Source: Collinsella sp. (lineage in GTDB: Bacteria; Actinomycetota; Coriobacteriia; Coriobacteriales; Coriobacteriaceae). Taken from it: a DNA stretch of 47,594 nucleotides. The position numbers and the translations under genes are program-made. Position 1 is the stretch's first letter, and each line of letters starts with the position of its first letter. The notes under the pieces are model-generated. The model was not told the DNA's origin, made no database searches, and saw nothing but the letters and a program-made list of their open reading frames with translations. The stretch lies in contig DXMW01000021.1 of assembly GCA_019414045.1 (NCBI GenBank), forward strand, positions 1-47,594, in the 5' to 3' direction. Below, in pieces: positions 23,076 through 31,752 of the stretch.

Positions 23076-24434
23076 TTACTCGTCTTTGGGCGAGGGATGC
23101 TTGCAGACCACGCTCATGTAGATCATGCCGAGCACGGCTGCGGTGACCGAACCGGCGAGAATAGCGGCCTTGGCTGCAAGAACCTCAAACTGGGCCGTCG
23201 GGAAGGCGAGGCCGCTGATGAGGATCGACATGGTAAAGCCGATACCGCCCAAAATGCCCACACCGGCGATCATGTGCCAGTTGACATTATGCGGCAACTC
23301 GGAAATCTTGAGTTTAACCAGGGCAAACGTCATGCCAAAGATACCGATCGGCTTGCCCAGCAGCATGCCAAAGTACACGCCGAGCGTCACCGGGTCGGTG
23401 AGCAGCGTGCTCATGTCCACGCCCACCAGGCGAACCTGCGCGTTCACGAACGCAAAGATCGGCAGGATCACGAAGTTGACCGGCGTGGAGATCAGACGCT
23501 CCATGCGGATGAGCGGCGGGGTCACGCGGTGCATGACGCGCTCGACCTTGGTGGTCGAGACGGTAAAGTCATGCTGGCCCAGGATGTGCGCCTCGTCGTC
23601 GTAGCGATCATCGAGCAGCGGCAGGCACTCGCCCAACCAATCGGTGAGGCTATCGAGCTTGACACCGCACTTGGCCGGGATGGTAAAGGCCAAGATGACG
23701 CCGGCGAGCGTGGCGTGCACGCCGCTCTTGAACATGCAGAACCACAGCAGCAGACCCAGCACCGAATACGGGGCAAGGCGGTAATGCTGCGTCTTGTTGA
23801 GCCATACGAGCGCACACGTCACGACCGCGGCGGCACCCAGCCAAAACGGGTTGGGACTCTGACCGTAGAAGATGGCGATGGCGGCGATGGAGATGAGGTC
23901 GTCGGCGATGGCGAGCGTCGAGAAGAACACGCGCACGCCGTTGGGCACGCGGTTGCCCAAAAGCGACAGCACGCCCAGCGCAAAGGCAATATCGGTTGCC
24001 ATGGGGATGGCCCAACCGTTGCGGGCGCCGGCATGGTTAAAGATCAGGTAGATGCAGGCGGGAACGACGACGCCGCCCACGGCTGCCAGCATGGGAAGCA
24101 TGGCCTGACGCGGGTTTTTGAGCTCGCCGACCGTCATCTCGTACTTAAGCTCAATGCCCACCAACAAAAAGAAAATCGCCATGAGGAAGTCGTTGACGAA
24201 AAGCTCAACGGTGAGACCAGCCGTAAGGTTGCCCAAACCCACATACAGCGGGGTCTCCAAAAAGTGATGGATGGCCTCGTAGGCATCGGTATTGGCGCAA
24301 ATGACGGCGGCGATGGCGGCGAAGACCATGACGGCGGCGGAAATCGTGCCGTTCTCGGCGATGCGCTCCCAGATGTCGTGACGTTCAAAGCGCTTGCGCT
24401 CACGAACGTTGAACAGCTGCTCAGTTGCTGCCAT
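23076..24434 (-). CDS. nhaA: Na+/H+ antiporter NhaA
   Basis: 452 aa, 11-12 predicted membrane helices. It holds the ion-binding region ATDIAFALGVLSLLG and the unwound-helix motif ADDLISIAAIAIFY, plus GIGFTMSILISGLAF near the C-terminus. It exchanges Na+ (or Li+) for protons at the cytoplasmic membrane. AAAGGAG lies 7 nt before the ATG. It is longer than E. coli NhaA (388 aa) because of an extra loop near residues 260-310 (DDEAHILGQHDFTVSTTK). Confidence 0.95.
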   Translation of the reverse strand: MAATEQLFNVRERKRFERHDIWERIAENGTISAAVMVFAAIAAVICANTDAYEAIHHFLETPLYVGLGNLTAGLTVELFVNDFLMAIFFLLVGIELKYEMTVGELKNPRQAMLPMLAAVGGVVVPACIYLIFNHAGARNGWAIPMATDIAFALGVLSLLGNRVPNGVRVFFSTLAIADDLISIAAIAIFYGQSPNPFWLGAAAVVTCALVWLNKTQHYRLAPYSVLGLLLWFCMFKSGVHATLAGVILAFTIPAKCGVKLDSLTDWLGECLPLLDDRYDDEAHILGQHDFTVSTTKVERVMHRVTPPLIRMERLISTPVNFVILPIFAFVNAQVRLVGVDMSTLLTDPVTLGVYFGMLLGKPIGIFGMTFALVKLKISELPHNVNWHMIAGVGILGGIGFTMSILISGLAFPTAQFEVLAAKAAILAGSVTAAVLGMIYMSVVCKHPSPKDE

Positions 24435-24648
24435 GGGCGGCTCCTTTCACGGGAAAGCTCCCGTCTTAAAAAAGCACGGCCCGCCCAAGTGGCGGCGCCG
24501 CGCTCTAACGTATTACGCTTGCATCTAGCCTACCCTGCACGACAAGCACGCAGGCGTGACCGAAAAGCGGAACCACAGGTTGAACATTATTTGCTCAACG
24601 GCACGGGCACGCCCGCCCAAGAGACGACGCGGCGACGTGCACAAAAAA

Positions 24649-24683
24649 ACGACCGGAGCGCGGGGCGTCCGCGATCCGGTCGT
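24649..24683 (-). terminator. Terminator of ppaC
   Basis: ACGACCGGA (24649-24657) pairs with TCCGGTCGT (24675-24683). On the minus strand a run of seven T follows. It lies 20 nt past the ppaC stop. Confidence 0.92.
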
Positions 24684-24702
24684 GGCGTTTGGTCAACTAA
24701 AC

Positions 24703-25626
24703 CTAGCAGGCGGCCATGATGGGGGCAGCGACCTGCTTCTTACGGGAGAGGACGCCCGGCATCCAGACGCCGTCGTGCTCGTCGGCAATGCCCAGGCCCT
24801 TCTGAGCGGCCTCGGTCTCACCCTCGAGCAGGACCTGCGAGCCCTCCTCCATGATGTCGGTGATGCACAGGACGATGCCGTCGGCACCCTTCTCGGCGGC
24901 ATAGGCGCGCATGGCCTCGCGGATCTCGTCGATCATGCCGAGAGCGCGGCTCTTGTCGACAGTCTCGTACTGGCCGATGAGCAGCTTCTTGCCAGCGGGC
25001 TCGAACATCTTGATGTCGTTGCCGACCATCTCGGCTGCAGTGAAGGAGCCGGACGGGCGGGTGAGGAAGACCTCCATGCCAAACTTGACCGGGTCGACGC
25101 CCACCTGCTCGCCGAGCTTGGCGGCGACGGCGCGGTCGACATCGGTGGTGGTGGGGCTCTTGAGCATGAGCGTATCGGTCATCATGGCCGAGAGCAGCAG
25201 CTTGGCCTGAACGTCGGAAAGCTCAACGCCGAGCACGCCGGCGAGCTTGGTGACGATGGTGCAGCTGGAGCCCCAGGGCAGGCAGATGTAGTGCAGCGGA
25301 CCGGCAGTCTCGAAGTCGCCGATGCGGTGATGATCGACAACGCCAAAGACCGTGGCGTCCTTAAGACCGGCGACGGACTGGGCGGACTCGTTGTGGTCGG
25401 TGAGGACGACGAGCTGACCGGCCTCGACGGACTCGATCACGCGGGGCTCGGCAATGCCGGCGTCGGCGAGCAGCTTGGCGGACTCGGCCGGAAGCTGGCC
25501 CAGTGCGCAGGCCTCGTAGGTGTTGCCGGCATACTCAACCTGGTTGAGCAGCTGGGACAGGACGACGGCGCTCATGATGGCGTCGTTATCGGGGTTCTGG
25601 TGACCAAAGACAAGAACGTTTGCCAT
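24703..25626 (-). CDS. ppaC: Manganese-dependent inorganic pyrophosphatase
   Basis: 307 aa, family II pyrophosphatase with DHH/DHHA2 domains. Metal ligands lie in VFGHQNPDNDAI, VVLTDHNE and GVVDHHRIG, and the C-terminal substrate motif is SRKKQV. It hydrolyses PPi to two phosphates. GGAGG precedes the ATG. A single gene with its own terminator. Confidence 0.95.
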   Translation of the reverse strand: MANVLVFGHQNPDNDAIMSAVVLSQLLNQVEYAGNTYEACALGQLPAESAKLLADAGIAEPRVIESVEAGQLVVLTDHNESAQSVAGLKDATVFGVVDHHRIGDFETAGPLHYICLPWGSSCTIVTKLAGVLGVELSDVQAKLLLSAMMTDTLMLKSPTTTDVDRAVAAKLGEQVGVDPVKFGMEVFLTRPSGSFTAAEMVGNDIKMFEPAGKKLLIGQYETVDKSRALGMIDEIREAMRAYAAEKGADGIVLCITDIMEEGSQVLLEGETEAAQKGLGIADEHDGVWMPGVLSRKKQVAAPIMAAC

Positions 25627-25793
25627 GGAAATCCTCCACTTGATATGTGTACTTGGACGTAGCTATGGTAGCACGCTGACGCCGAACCCTATGAGATGGA
25701 AGGGGCGCGGCACAAATTGGGGCAGGCGCTGGGGCAAAGTCTGTCCCCTCTGCACCATGTGGTGCAAACTAATCTGCCCCCCCCTTGCGCCAG

Positions 25794-26747
25794 CTATTTG
25801 CCGGCGGCGCGCAGGGCTACGCAGGCGGCACCGATGATGCCGGCGTCGTTGCCGAGCGAGGCGACCTCGATGGGTGTCTCGCGCGAGGCGGAAAGCGCAT
25901 AGTGCTGGAAGTGTTCACGAACGGCGTCGAGGTAGACGTCGGCCGAGGCGGAGGCGCCACCGCCGATCAGGAACATCTCGGGGTCGACCACGTTGGCGAT
26001 AAGCGCCAGAGCGCGACCGAGATAGTCGGCCATGGTATCGGCCGCGGCTAGCGCGAGCTTGTCACCCTCGCGGCAGGCCTGGAACACGTCCTTGGAATCG
26101 GAGGGGCCGGTGAGCTCGATGGGGTCGACGCCCGCCTTCTCGCACTCGGCAAGATAGTTGCTCACCACGCCGGTAGCGCTGGAATACTGCTCCAGGTGGC
26201 CATGGCCGCCGCAGCCGCAGGTGCGCTCCTCAGCCGGGTTCAGGCACATGTGGCCAATCTCGCCGCCGGCACCCACAACGCCCGACACCACGTCGCCGTT
26301 AACGATAACGCCGCCGCCCACGCCGGTACCGATGGTGACCATCACGACGTTCTGCACGCCCTTGGCAGAGCCGAGCCAGGCCTCGCCCATGGCAGCGGCG
26401 TTGGCATCGTTCTCGTACTTAACGACCGCGTCGGGGCAGTGCTCCTGGATGGCGATCTTAAGCTCGGGCAGGTTAATGGCAATGTTGGCCTTGACCTTGG
26501 CATCGCCCGACGCCGGGATAGGGCACGGAACAGCCAGGCCAATGCCCGCCACAAAGGCACGCGGAATCTGCGCCTTGGCAACCACCTGGTCGATAGCCTC
26601 GGTCACCGCGGCAAAGCCCGCTGCGTCAACGATGGGAGGCGTAGGCACGCTGGTCTTGGCAAGCAGGTTACCGTCTTCGTCGAACAGGCCCTCCTTAACC
26701 GAAGTGCCGCCGACGTCAATGCCGATATAGTACTGCTTAGGTTCCAT
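25794..26747 (-). CDS. ROK family kinase, probable glucokinase
   Basis: 317 aa from the ATG at 26747 (AAAGGTGGG upstream). ATP-binding motif YIGIDVGGTSVKEGLFDE, catalytic region ENDANAAAMGEAW, and TIGTGVGGGVIVNG. The ROK zinc motif reads CGCGGHGHLE, so the third cysteine of the usual CxCGxxGCxE is His here. There is no DNA-binding domain, so it is a kinase rather than a repressor. It is close to the beta-glucoside PTS and could phosphorylate glucose released by GH1, but a terminator separates them. Confidence 0.85.
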   Translation of the reverse strand: MEPKQYYIGIDVGGTSVKEGLFDEDGNLLAKTSVPTPPIVDAAGFAAVTEAIDQVVAKAQIPRAFVAGIGLAVPCPIPASGDAKVKANIAINLPELKIAIQEHCPDAVVKYENDANAAAMGEAWLGSAKGVQNVVMVTIGTGVGGGVIVNGDVVSGVVGAGGEIGHMCLNPAEERTCGCGGHGHLEQYSSATGVVSNYLAECEKAGVDPIELTGPSDSKDVFQACREGDKLALAAADTMADYLGRALALIANVVDPEMFLIGGGASASADVYLDAVREHFQHYALSASRETPIEVASLGNDAGIIGAACVALRAAGK

Positions 26748-26801
26748 GGGAGCCCACCTTTCTCGTTTAAACATTGCCTGTATGGTACCGCTCCCAAGGC
26801 A

Positions 26802-26841
26802 AAAACCTACCAAAAAGGGACAGGTTTGTTTGGTAGGTTTT
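26802..26841. repeat. 13-bp inverted repeat with GGGAC loop
   Basis: AAAACCTACCAAA (26802-26814) pairs perfectly with TTTGGTAGGTTTT (26829-26841). The loop holds AAGGGACAGG. Same general plan as the repeats at 14082 and 15221 but with unrelated arms. Confidence 0.8.
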
Positions 26842-26890
26842 ATCTGGAGAAACACGCGGTACCAGCCAACAGGCCGCGTAAACCTTTGCC

Positions 26891-26930
26891 AAAAACAACG
26901 AGCGCCGAGAGGCGGAGGCTCCCGGCGCCC
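26891..26930 (-). terminator. Terminator of the PTS operon
   Basis: GCGCCG (26902-26907) and CGGCGC (26923-26928) form the outer stem with an inner GAG/CTC. The minus strand continues GTTGTTTTTGG. It lies 58 nt after the IIA stop codon. Confidence 0.7.
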
Positions 26931-26987
26931 GTGAAAGGGACTGTATTGTCTGTTGGACTGCACGGTCCATCGCGGCGATAACGCCGA

Positions 26988-27320
26988 CTAGGCCTGAAGC
27001 GCCTGCAGCTGCTTGTGGATCTCGATGAGCTCCGTCGCCATGACGCGCATGGTCTCGGTGCCGGCCATCTGGTCCTCGGCATGCAGCAGAATCAACGGGG
27101 CCTCGCCGTTACGCTCGCCGTTGGCCTCCTTTTTAAGGAGCCCCATATGGACATCGTGGCCACCGTTATAGGCCTCGTCGCCCTGCTTGATAAGCTCCTC
27201 GGCGGCGTCAAAATCGCCCTCCTTGGCCTTTTGCACGGCATTGATATACATGCTTTTGGCGGTACCGACGTAGCTGATGATCTCGAAGCAGGTCATCTGC
27301 AGCTCGTTCATATCCTCCAT
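26988..27320 (-). CDS. celC: PTS lactose/cellobiose-family IIA component
   Basis: 110 aa from the ATG at 27320 (AGGTG upstream); a GTG at 27329 is the alternative start. The family pattern is clear: CFEIISYVGTAKSMYINAVQ, LIKQGDEAYNGGHDVHMGLL, and the likely phospho-histidine in LILLHAEDQMAGTETMR. It takes phosphate from HPr and passes it to IIB. Usually trimeric. It overlaps or abuts the IIB stop. The symbol follows the cellobiose family; the true substrate is not proven. Confidence 0.88.
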   Translation of the reverse strand: MEDMNELQMTCFEIISYVGTAKSMYINAVQKAKEGDFDAAEELIKQGDEAYNGGHDVHMGLLKKEANGERNGEAPLILLHAEDQMAGTETMRVMATELIEIHKQLQALQA

Positions 27321-27329
27321 ATGCTGCAC

Positions 27330-27632
27330 CTAGCCCATCACGCTGACGCAGTGGTCGATGATGCCGGCAGCGTTCATGCGGCCGTAGTCGACCATGTTGA
27401 TGACCTCGACTGGGAAGCGGCCAGCGGCCTCCTTCTCAAAATCGCCCTTGGTGTAGCCGATCTGCGGGCCAAGCAGCAACATGTCGCACTCGTCCAGGTG
27501 ATCGTGGGCCTCGTTCATGGGGCGAGCCTCGATCTCAATTTCCAGGCCACGGTTCGCGACCTCGGCCTGCATCTTCTGGACCAGCAGGCTCGTGGACATA
27601 CCGGCATTGCAGCAGAGCATGATCTTCTTCAT
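27330..27632 (-). CDS. celA: PTS lactose/cellobiose-family IIB component
   Basis: 100 aa from the ATG at 27632 with AAGGAGG upstream. The active-site cysteine is Cys8 in LCCNAGMSTSLLVQKM, and LLGPQIGYTKGDFE follows as in cellobiose IIB proteins. It phosphorylates the sugar during IIC transport. Part of the GH1-IIC-IIB-IIA operon. Confidence 0.92.
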   Translation of the reverse strand: MKKIMLCCNAGMSTSLLVQKMQAEVANRGLEIEIEARPMNEAHDHLDECDMLLLGPQIGYTKGDFEKEAAGRFPVEVINMVDYGRMNAAGIIDHCVSVMG

Positions 27633-27732
27633 GGTTTCCTCCTTATAACTGCGCGGCGCGCAGACGACGACTGGTTTCATTCTTTGCGGCTATTGTTCCC
27701 ACCCCCCTGCATCTTTACGCAAGGGAGAGAGC

Positions 27733-27765
27733 TGCGGGCACCAGCACCGCGTACCGGCGCCCGCA
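27733..27765 (-). repeat. Intercistronic hairpin between IIC and IIB
   Basis: TGCGGGC and GCCCGCA form a 7-bp stem in the 152-nt IIC-IIB gap. With no T-run it may be an mRNA-stability or processing element. Confidence 0.4.
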
Positions 27766-27784
27766 AAGGTGAAAGGGGCGAACG

Positions 27785-29137
27785 TTAGGCGTTCTGCTCG
27801 GCGAGAGCCTCCTGCTTGGCGATTGCCTTCTCGGAAATCTTCATAAAGGGCAGGTAGACGGCCATGCCAATGACAATCTCGAGAGCCTGCCACACGCCGG
27901 CGCGCCAGTCAAAGCCCGTAGCGAGCAGGGCATTGATGACGGGAGGCATAGTCCAGGGCACCTGGGCGATGCAGGGGCTGATGATGCCTGCGCAGGTAAG
28001 GCCATAGGTGATGCCGATGAACAAATCGGGAAGAAGGACAAACGGAATCATGAGCGGCAGGTTGTACACGATGGGGTAACCGTAGATAACCGGCTCGTTG
28101 ATGTTGAACAGACCAGGCAGGATAGCCATCTTGGAAACGGTCTCGGAAGCCTTGTTCTTGGAGAACAGGAGCGTGTCGAGCAGAAGCATAAGGGTGCAGC
28201 CCGAGCCGCCGATGAGGGCGAAGCTGTTAACGATCTGCATGTTCATGTAGTGATCGGGCTGGATGGTGCCACCGGCGGCAAAGGTAGCCATGTTGTCGAC
28301 GATGAGCATGGTCAGGATCGGCTCGACGGTAGCGCCAGAGATGGTGGACTGGTGAATACCGACGCAGAACAGCAGGTTGGCAAGGGTGTAGATAAGGATA
28401 ACAGCCCACGGACCGGCGTTCATGATGTTCTTGAGCGGGTTGGAGATGCACGTGGAGATGATGGTGCACAGATCGGTGCCGGCACACACGGCGAGCAGGG
28501 CTGCGGCAAGAGCGAAGATCGCGAGGTTGAGCAGCATCGGGATCATGACGTTGAAGGAGTTGGAGACCGCGGGAGGCACACCCTCGCCCAGCTTAACCTT
28601 GAGCTTCTCGACGCCAGAAATCTTGATGAAGAGCGAGACGGAAAGCAGGGCGATGATAATAGCCGAGAACAGACCGTTGGTGCCGGTGTTGGCAGTCGAA
28701 AGGGCGCCCGTGACCTCGGCGGAGGTGATCTTGTCGGTGAGCAGCGGGCTCGTGGCGGCAAGCGTGGCGGTGATCTGCTGCGGCATCATGATGACGAAAG
28801 CAGAGATGGCGACGACCACGCAAGCGAGCGGGTTATCGAAACGCTTGTTCTTAGCGAGGCTGTAGCCAATCAATCCGGCCAAGATAATGGCAGAGACGTT
28901 GAGGGTGCCCAGCGTAATTGCCGAACCCCACGTCTGAAGATTGGCAAGGCCCGCCGCATCGAGCGGGAACAGAGGGAACACGACGTTGTTAATAAGAACC
29001 GCGATACCCGCAAGGATATAGAGCGGCGTGATGGTCGCGAAGGCGTCACGCAGGGAACGCAGGTGAACCTGGTTTCCCACCTTCGCAGAGACCTCGGCAA
29101 ACTTGTCGAGGAAGCTCTTTCCGTTGTCACTGGCCAT
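27785..29137 (-). CDS. celB: PTS lactose/cellobiose-family IIC permease
   Basis: 450 aa, about 10 membrane segments. Family hallmarks are FLDKFAEVSAKVGNQVHLR at the N-terminus, TPLYILAGIAVLINNVVF, GIHQSTISGATVEPI, the substrate-site stretch NEPVIYGYPIVYNLPLMIP, and VPWTMPPVINALLATG. It moves a beta-glucoside across the membrane with phosphorylation. It lies 120 nt after the GH1 gene. Confidence 0.93.
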   Translation of the reverse strand: MASDNGKSFLDKFAEVSAKVGNQVHLRSLRDAFATITPLYILAGIAVLINNVVFPLFPLDAAGLANLQTWGSAITLGTLNVSAIILAGLIGYSLAKNKRFDNPLACVVVAISAFVIMMPQQITATLAATSPLLTDKITSAEVTGALSTANTGTNGLFSAIIIALLSVSLFIKISGVEKLKVKLGEGVPPAVSNSFNVMIPMLLNLAIFALAAALLAVCAGTDLCTIISTCISNPLKNIMNAGPWAVILIYTLANLLFCVGIHQSTISGATVEPILTMLIVDNMATFAAGGTIQPDHYMNMQIVNSFALIGGSGCTLMLLLDTLLFSKNKASETVSKMAILPGLFNINEPVIYGYPIVYNLPLMIPFVLLPDLFIGITYGLTCAGIISPCIAQVPWTMPPVINALLATGFDWRAGVWQALEIVIGMAVYLPFMKISEKAIAKQEALAEQNA

Positions 29138-29257
29138 GATTGCTCCTAACTTTCAAATCCGGCCTTTTCCTATACGCACGGTGGCCTGTCGCCCTCTGCC
29201 ACCAGATGTGCCATGTGTTGCGCGCGGCGGCGCGCGGTCTGGGCGTTCGCCCGGTCG

Positions 29258-30658
29258 CTAGTCAACCACGTGGGTCGTGGCGACCTGCTTGAGCCAGGCC
29301 GCCGACTTCTTAAGGCGGCGCTTGTAGCCGTCCATAAGGTCGACCTCGACAAAGCCGTAACGATTCTTAAAGGCATTGGCCCAAGACCAGTTATCGATAA
29401 CGGCCCAATAATGGTATCCGCGGCACTTGGCGCCCTCGGCAATTGCCTTGGCAACCCACTCCAGGTGCTGGCGTACAAAGTCGACGCGGTAGTCATCCTG
29501 AATGGTTCCTTCGGCGTCACGGTTCTTATATTCGTCCATGATGCCGATGCCGTTCTCGGAAACGAACCACTCAAGATCGGGGTAGTTCTTGGCGCAGTCC
29601 ATGCCAAAGTCGTAGAGGCCCTGCGGGTAGATCTCCCAGCCGCGGCTCTCGTTCATAACGGCGTCGGGCCATACGTACTCGTCGGCAAAGTGCGGCAGGC
29701 CGTACTGGTCGACCTTGCTCGCCGGCGCTTGAACGCGCGTGGGGTGGTAGTAGTTGCAGCCGAGCCAGTCAACAACACCCTGCTTGAGAATCTCTTGGTC
29801 GCCGGCACGGAACGGGAGCTTAACGCCGCCCTTGGCCAGGCTGTCGAGCACGTCGGCAGGAAGCTCGCCCTTGGTAATAAGGTCGAGCCACCAGCGATTG
29901 TTGATGCCGCTGGTCATACGCACGGCCTCGAGGTCTGCCTCGTTGGGGTTCTCCTTGGTATAGACCGGGGTAAAGCAGTTGATCATGCCGATTTTGGCAT
30001 CGGCGCGAATAGCGCCCTCGTCATAGGCCTTGCGATAGTTGGCCACGGCCAGCGCATGCGCCAGCGAAATGTGATACTGCACGGTGCGGGCGCGGCTAAA
30101 GTCGTGGAGCTGCGGGAACCACACGCCCTCCTGATAGCGCTGCTCGGGCTCGACGATGGGCTCGTTAAAGGTGAACCAGTACTTAATCTCCTGGCCAAAC
30201 TCGTGGAAGGCGGCGTCGGCGTAATGCGCGTAAGCCTCGACGACCTCACGGCTCTCCCAGCCGCCGCGGTTAAAGAGGTAGGTGGGCATGTCAAAGTGGT
30301 ACAAGTTGACAAACGGCTCCAGGCCGGCCTCGCGAGAGGCGCGGAACAACTCGTGATACCACGCGGCGCCTTCCTCGTTGAGGTTGCCGTCGGCATCGAG
30401 CAGACGGCTCCACTGGATGGAAGTGCGATAGGTATCCAGACCCAAGTCCTTCAGAATGCGAAGGTCTTCCTGGTACTTGGCCATAAAGTCATTGCCGGCA
30501 TAAGAGCCAACGCAGTTGTAGAACGAACCCAGATCCTGGATGGACCAGGTGTCCCACAGGTTCTCGAGCTTGCCGCCTTGGTTCCACTGACCCTCAGTCT
30601 GCGGGCCGGACATAGCAGCGCCAAAGAAGAAGTCACGGGGCAGCTGATACTGTGCCAT
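29258..30658 (-). CDS. 6-phospho-beta-glucosidase, GH1
   Basis: 466 aa from the ATG at 30658. A full GH1 barrel, with acid/base Glu166 in FTFNEPIVEPE and nucleophile Glu368 in WFVSENGIGIMDEY. The N-terminus is LPRDFFFGAAMSGPQTEGQW. It cleaves the phosphorylated disaccharide delivered by the adjacent PTS into glucose-6-phosphate and an aglycone or glucose. It is the first gene of the operon, divergent from a GntR regulator. A 6-phospho-galactosidase activity is less likely. Confidence 0.92.
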   Translation of the reverse strand: MAQYQLPRDFFFGAAMSGPQTEGQWNQGGKLENLWDTWSIQDLGSFYNCVGSYAGNDFMAKYQEDLRILKDLGLDTYRTSIQWSRLLDADGNLNEEGAAWYHELFRASREAGLEPFVNLYHFDMPTYLFNRGGWESREVVEAYAHYADAAFHEFGQEIKYWFTFNEPIVEPEQRYQEGVWFPQLHDFSRARTVQYHISLAHALAVANYRKAYDEGAIRADAKIGMINCFTPVYTKENPNEADLEAVRMTSGINNRWWLDLITKGELPADVLDSLAKGGVKLPFRAGDQEILKQGVVDWLGCNYYHPTRVQAPASKVDQYGLPHFADEYVWPDAVMNESRGWEIYPQGLYDFGMDCAKNYPDLEWFVSENGIGIMDEYKNRDAEGTIQDDYRVDFVRQHLEWVAKAIAEGAKCRGYHYWAVIDNWSWANAFKNRYGFVEVDLMDGYKRRLKKSAAWLKQVATTHVVD

Positions 30659-30694
30659 CAAAGTCCTCGCTTTCGTGTCTTAGAGCTTCCGGTT

Positions 30695-30780
30695 GGAGAC
30701 GGGTTTGCTTTGGCAGGTTATCCGGCGCGGGCGCGCACCGGTCATACCGATATCCAACCTGCCAAAACAAAACCGTCCCC
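30695..30780. repeat. 25-bp imperfect inverted repeat with GGGGACGG ends
   Basis: 30695-30719 and 30756-30780 are complementary at 22 of 25 positions, with a 36-nt spacer. The ends carry GGRGACGG. It lies in the 5' leader of GH1, so it would be transcribed as a hairpin just before the operon. Confidence 0.75.
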
Positions 30781-30824
30781 AAACAGCACAAGGAAACGTC
30801 AATGCATCTCGCTTGTTGTCTGTA

Positions 30825-30852
30825 ACTATAGCGCTCTAATTTTCTATGTAAA
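30825..30852 (-). promoter_or_regulatory. Promoter of the beta-glucoside operon
   Basis: The minus strand has TTTACA (30852-30847), a 16-bp spacer, and TATAGT (30830-30825), matching 5 of 6 at each box. It would make a leader of about 160 nt ahead of GH1, including the inverted repeat at 30695. Confidence 0.65.
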
Positions 30853-30882
30853 GCGTCTTTTTCATTTTTCTTTATCGAACTT

Positions 30883-30925
30883 CTTTCATGAAAGCCATAT
30901 GGATGCTTTTTAAGTAGGTATACTT
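30883..30925. promoter_or_regulatory. Candidate GntR operators and gntR -10
   Basis: A perfect 12-bp palindrome CTTTCATGAAAG (30883-30894) lies between the two divergent promoters. AAGTA-GGTA-TACTT (30912-30925) overlaps a TATACT -10 (30919-30924) of the gntR gene. Either could be the regulator's binding site. Confidence 0.45.
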
Positions 30926-30960
30926 TCTAAATATCGACGCAAATATGAAGGGAGGATTGC

Positions 30961-31680
30961 ATGATTCCCAAATACGAGGCGATAGCTGCAGATATTCGCC
31001 GAAGCATCGAGGATGGTGCTCTTAAACCGGGCGACAAGTTGCCCACCGTCGTTGAGTTCTGTGAGCTCTATGGCGTTTCCAAAATCACCGTCAAACGAGC
31101 GATTGAGCAGATCACCGAGGAAGGCCTTATTACCAGCCGGCGCGGATCGGGCACCTACGTCAAGGACACGGCGGGACTTCCCGGCCAGGTGTTTTTTCAA
31201 GGCAAGAACGACCGTGCCCAGGGCTTTTCGTATGAGCACCGCGGGGAAAAGGTGACCTCGGTGGTCTACGATTTCTCGATCGTCAATCCGCCGGCAGAGG
31301 TTGCGACCCAGCTGGGAATGGCCGAGGATGACTTCGCCTATCACATCGTGCGCGTGCGCCAGGTCGACGAGAAGCCCATCGTCATCGAGTACACCTATAT
31401 GCCGCTCGAACTGATCCCGGGCCTTAAAAAGAAGGACCTGTACGGATCGGTCTACGGCTTTATCCGCGAGCAATGCGGGCTGAAGATTTCGAGCTTCCAT
31501 CGCACCATTCGCGCTGTCGCGGCAACTGAGGAAGAGGCTGAGCGCCTGGATACCAAACCCGGCTCTCCCCTGCTCGAACTCAACCAGATTGGCTTCTTGG
31601 ATAGCGGCACCGCGTTTGAATATTCTATCTCGCACAACGTAGGCGACCGCTTTGAGCTGCACAACGTAACGCTGGCCTAG
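30961..31680 (+). CDS. GntR-family regulator with UTRA domain
   Basis: 239 aa. The N-terminal winged helix (MIPKYEAIAADIRRSIEDG, LPTVVEFCELYGVSKITVKRAI, GLITSRRGSGTYV) is followed by a UTRA ligand domain from about residue 85 (MPLELIPGLKKKDLYGSVYG, GSPLLELNQIGFLDSGTAFE). Regulators of this HutC/TreR-like class sense a phosphosugar. Divergent to the GH1-PTS operon, it is likely its repressor or activator. AGGGAGG precedes the ATG. Confidence 0.92.
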   Translation: MIPKYEAIAADIRRSIEDGALKPGDKLPTVVEFCELYGVSKITVKRAIEQITEEGLITSRRGSGTYVKDTAGLPGQVFFQGKNDRAQGFSYEHRGEKVTSVVYDFSIVNPPAEVATQLGMAEDDFAYHIVRVRQVDEKPIVIEYTYMPLELIPGLKKKDLYGSVYGFIREQCGLKISSFHRTIRAVAATEEEAERLDTKPGSPLLELNQIGFLDSGTAFEYSISHNVGDRFELHNVTLA

Positions 31681-31694
31681 TTTTGTAATCCGGT

Positions 31695-31728
31695 GGGTGC
31701 CCGTTTTGAGCTGTCTTACGCGGCACCC
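31695..31728 (+). repeat. Hairpin between gntR and manA
   Basis: GGGTGCC (31695-31701) pairs with GGCACCC (31722-31728). No T-run follows, so read-through into manA is likely. Confidence 0.45.
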
Positions 31729-31752
31729 GCACAACCTTATGGGAGTATGCAC

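Noticed and set aside
25713..25786. GGGGCAG/CTGCCCC repeat between ppaC and the ROK gene as another GGGAC element
   Set aside because: The arms pair only weakly, so it may be a decayed copy, but I could not support it.
29180..29203. GGTGGC/GCCACC hairpin between GH1 and IIC as a terminator
   Set aside because: Short stem and no T-run; the genes are probably cotranscribed.
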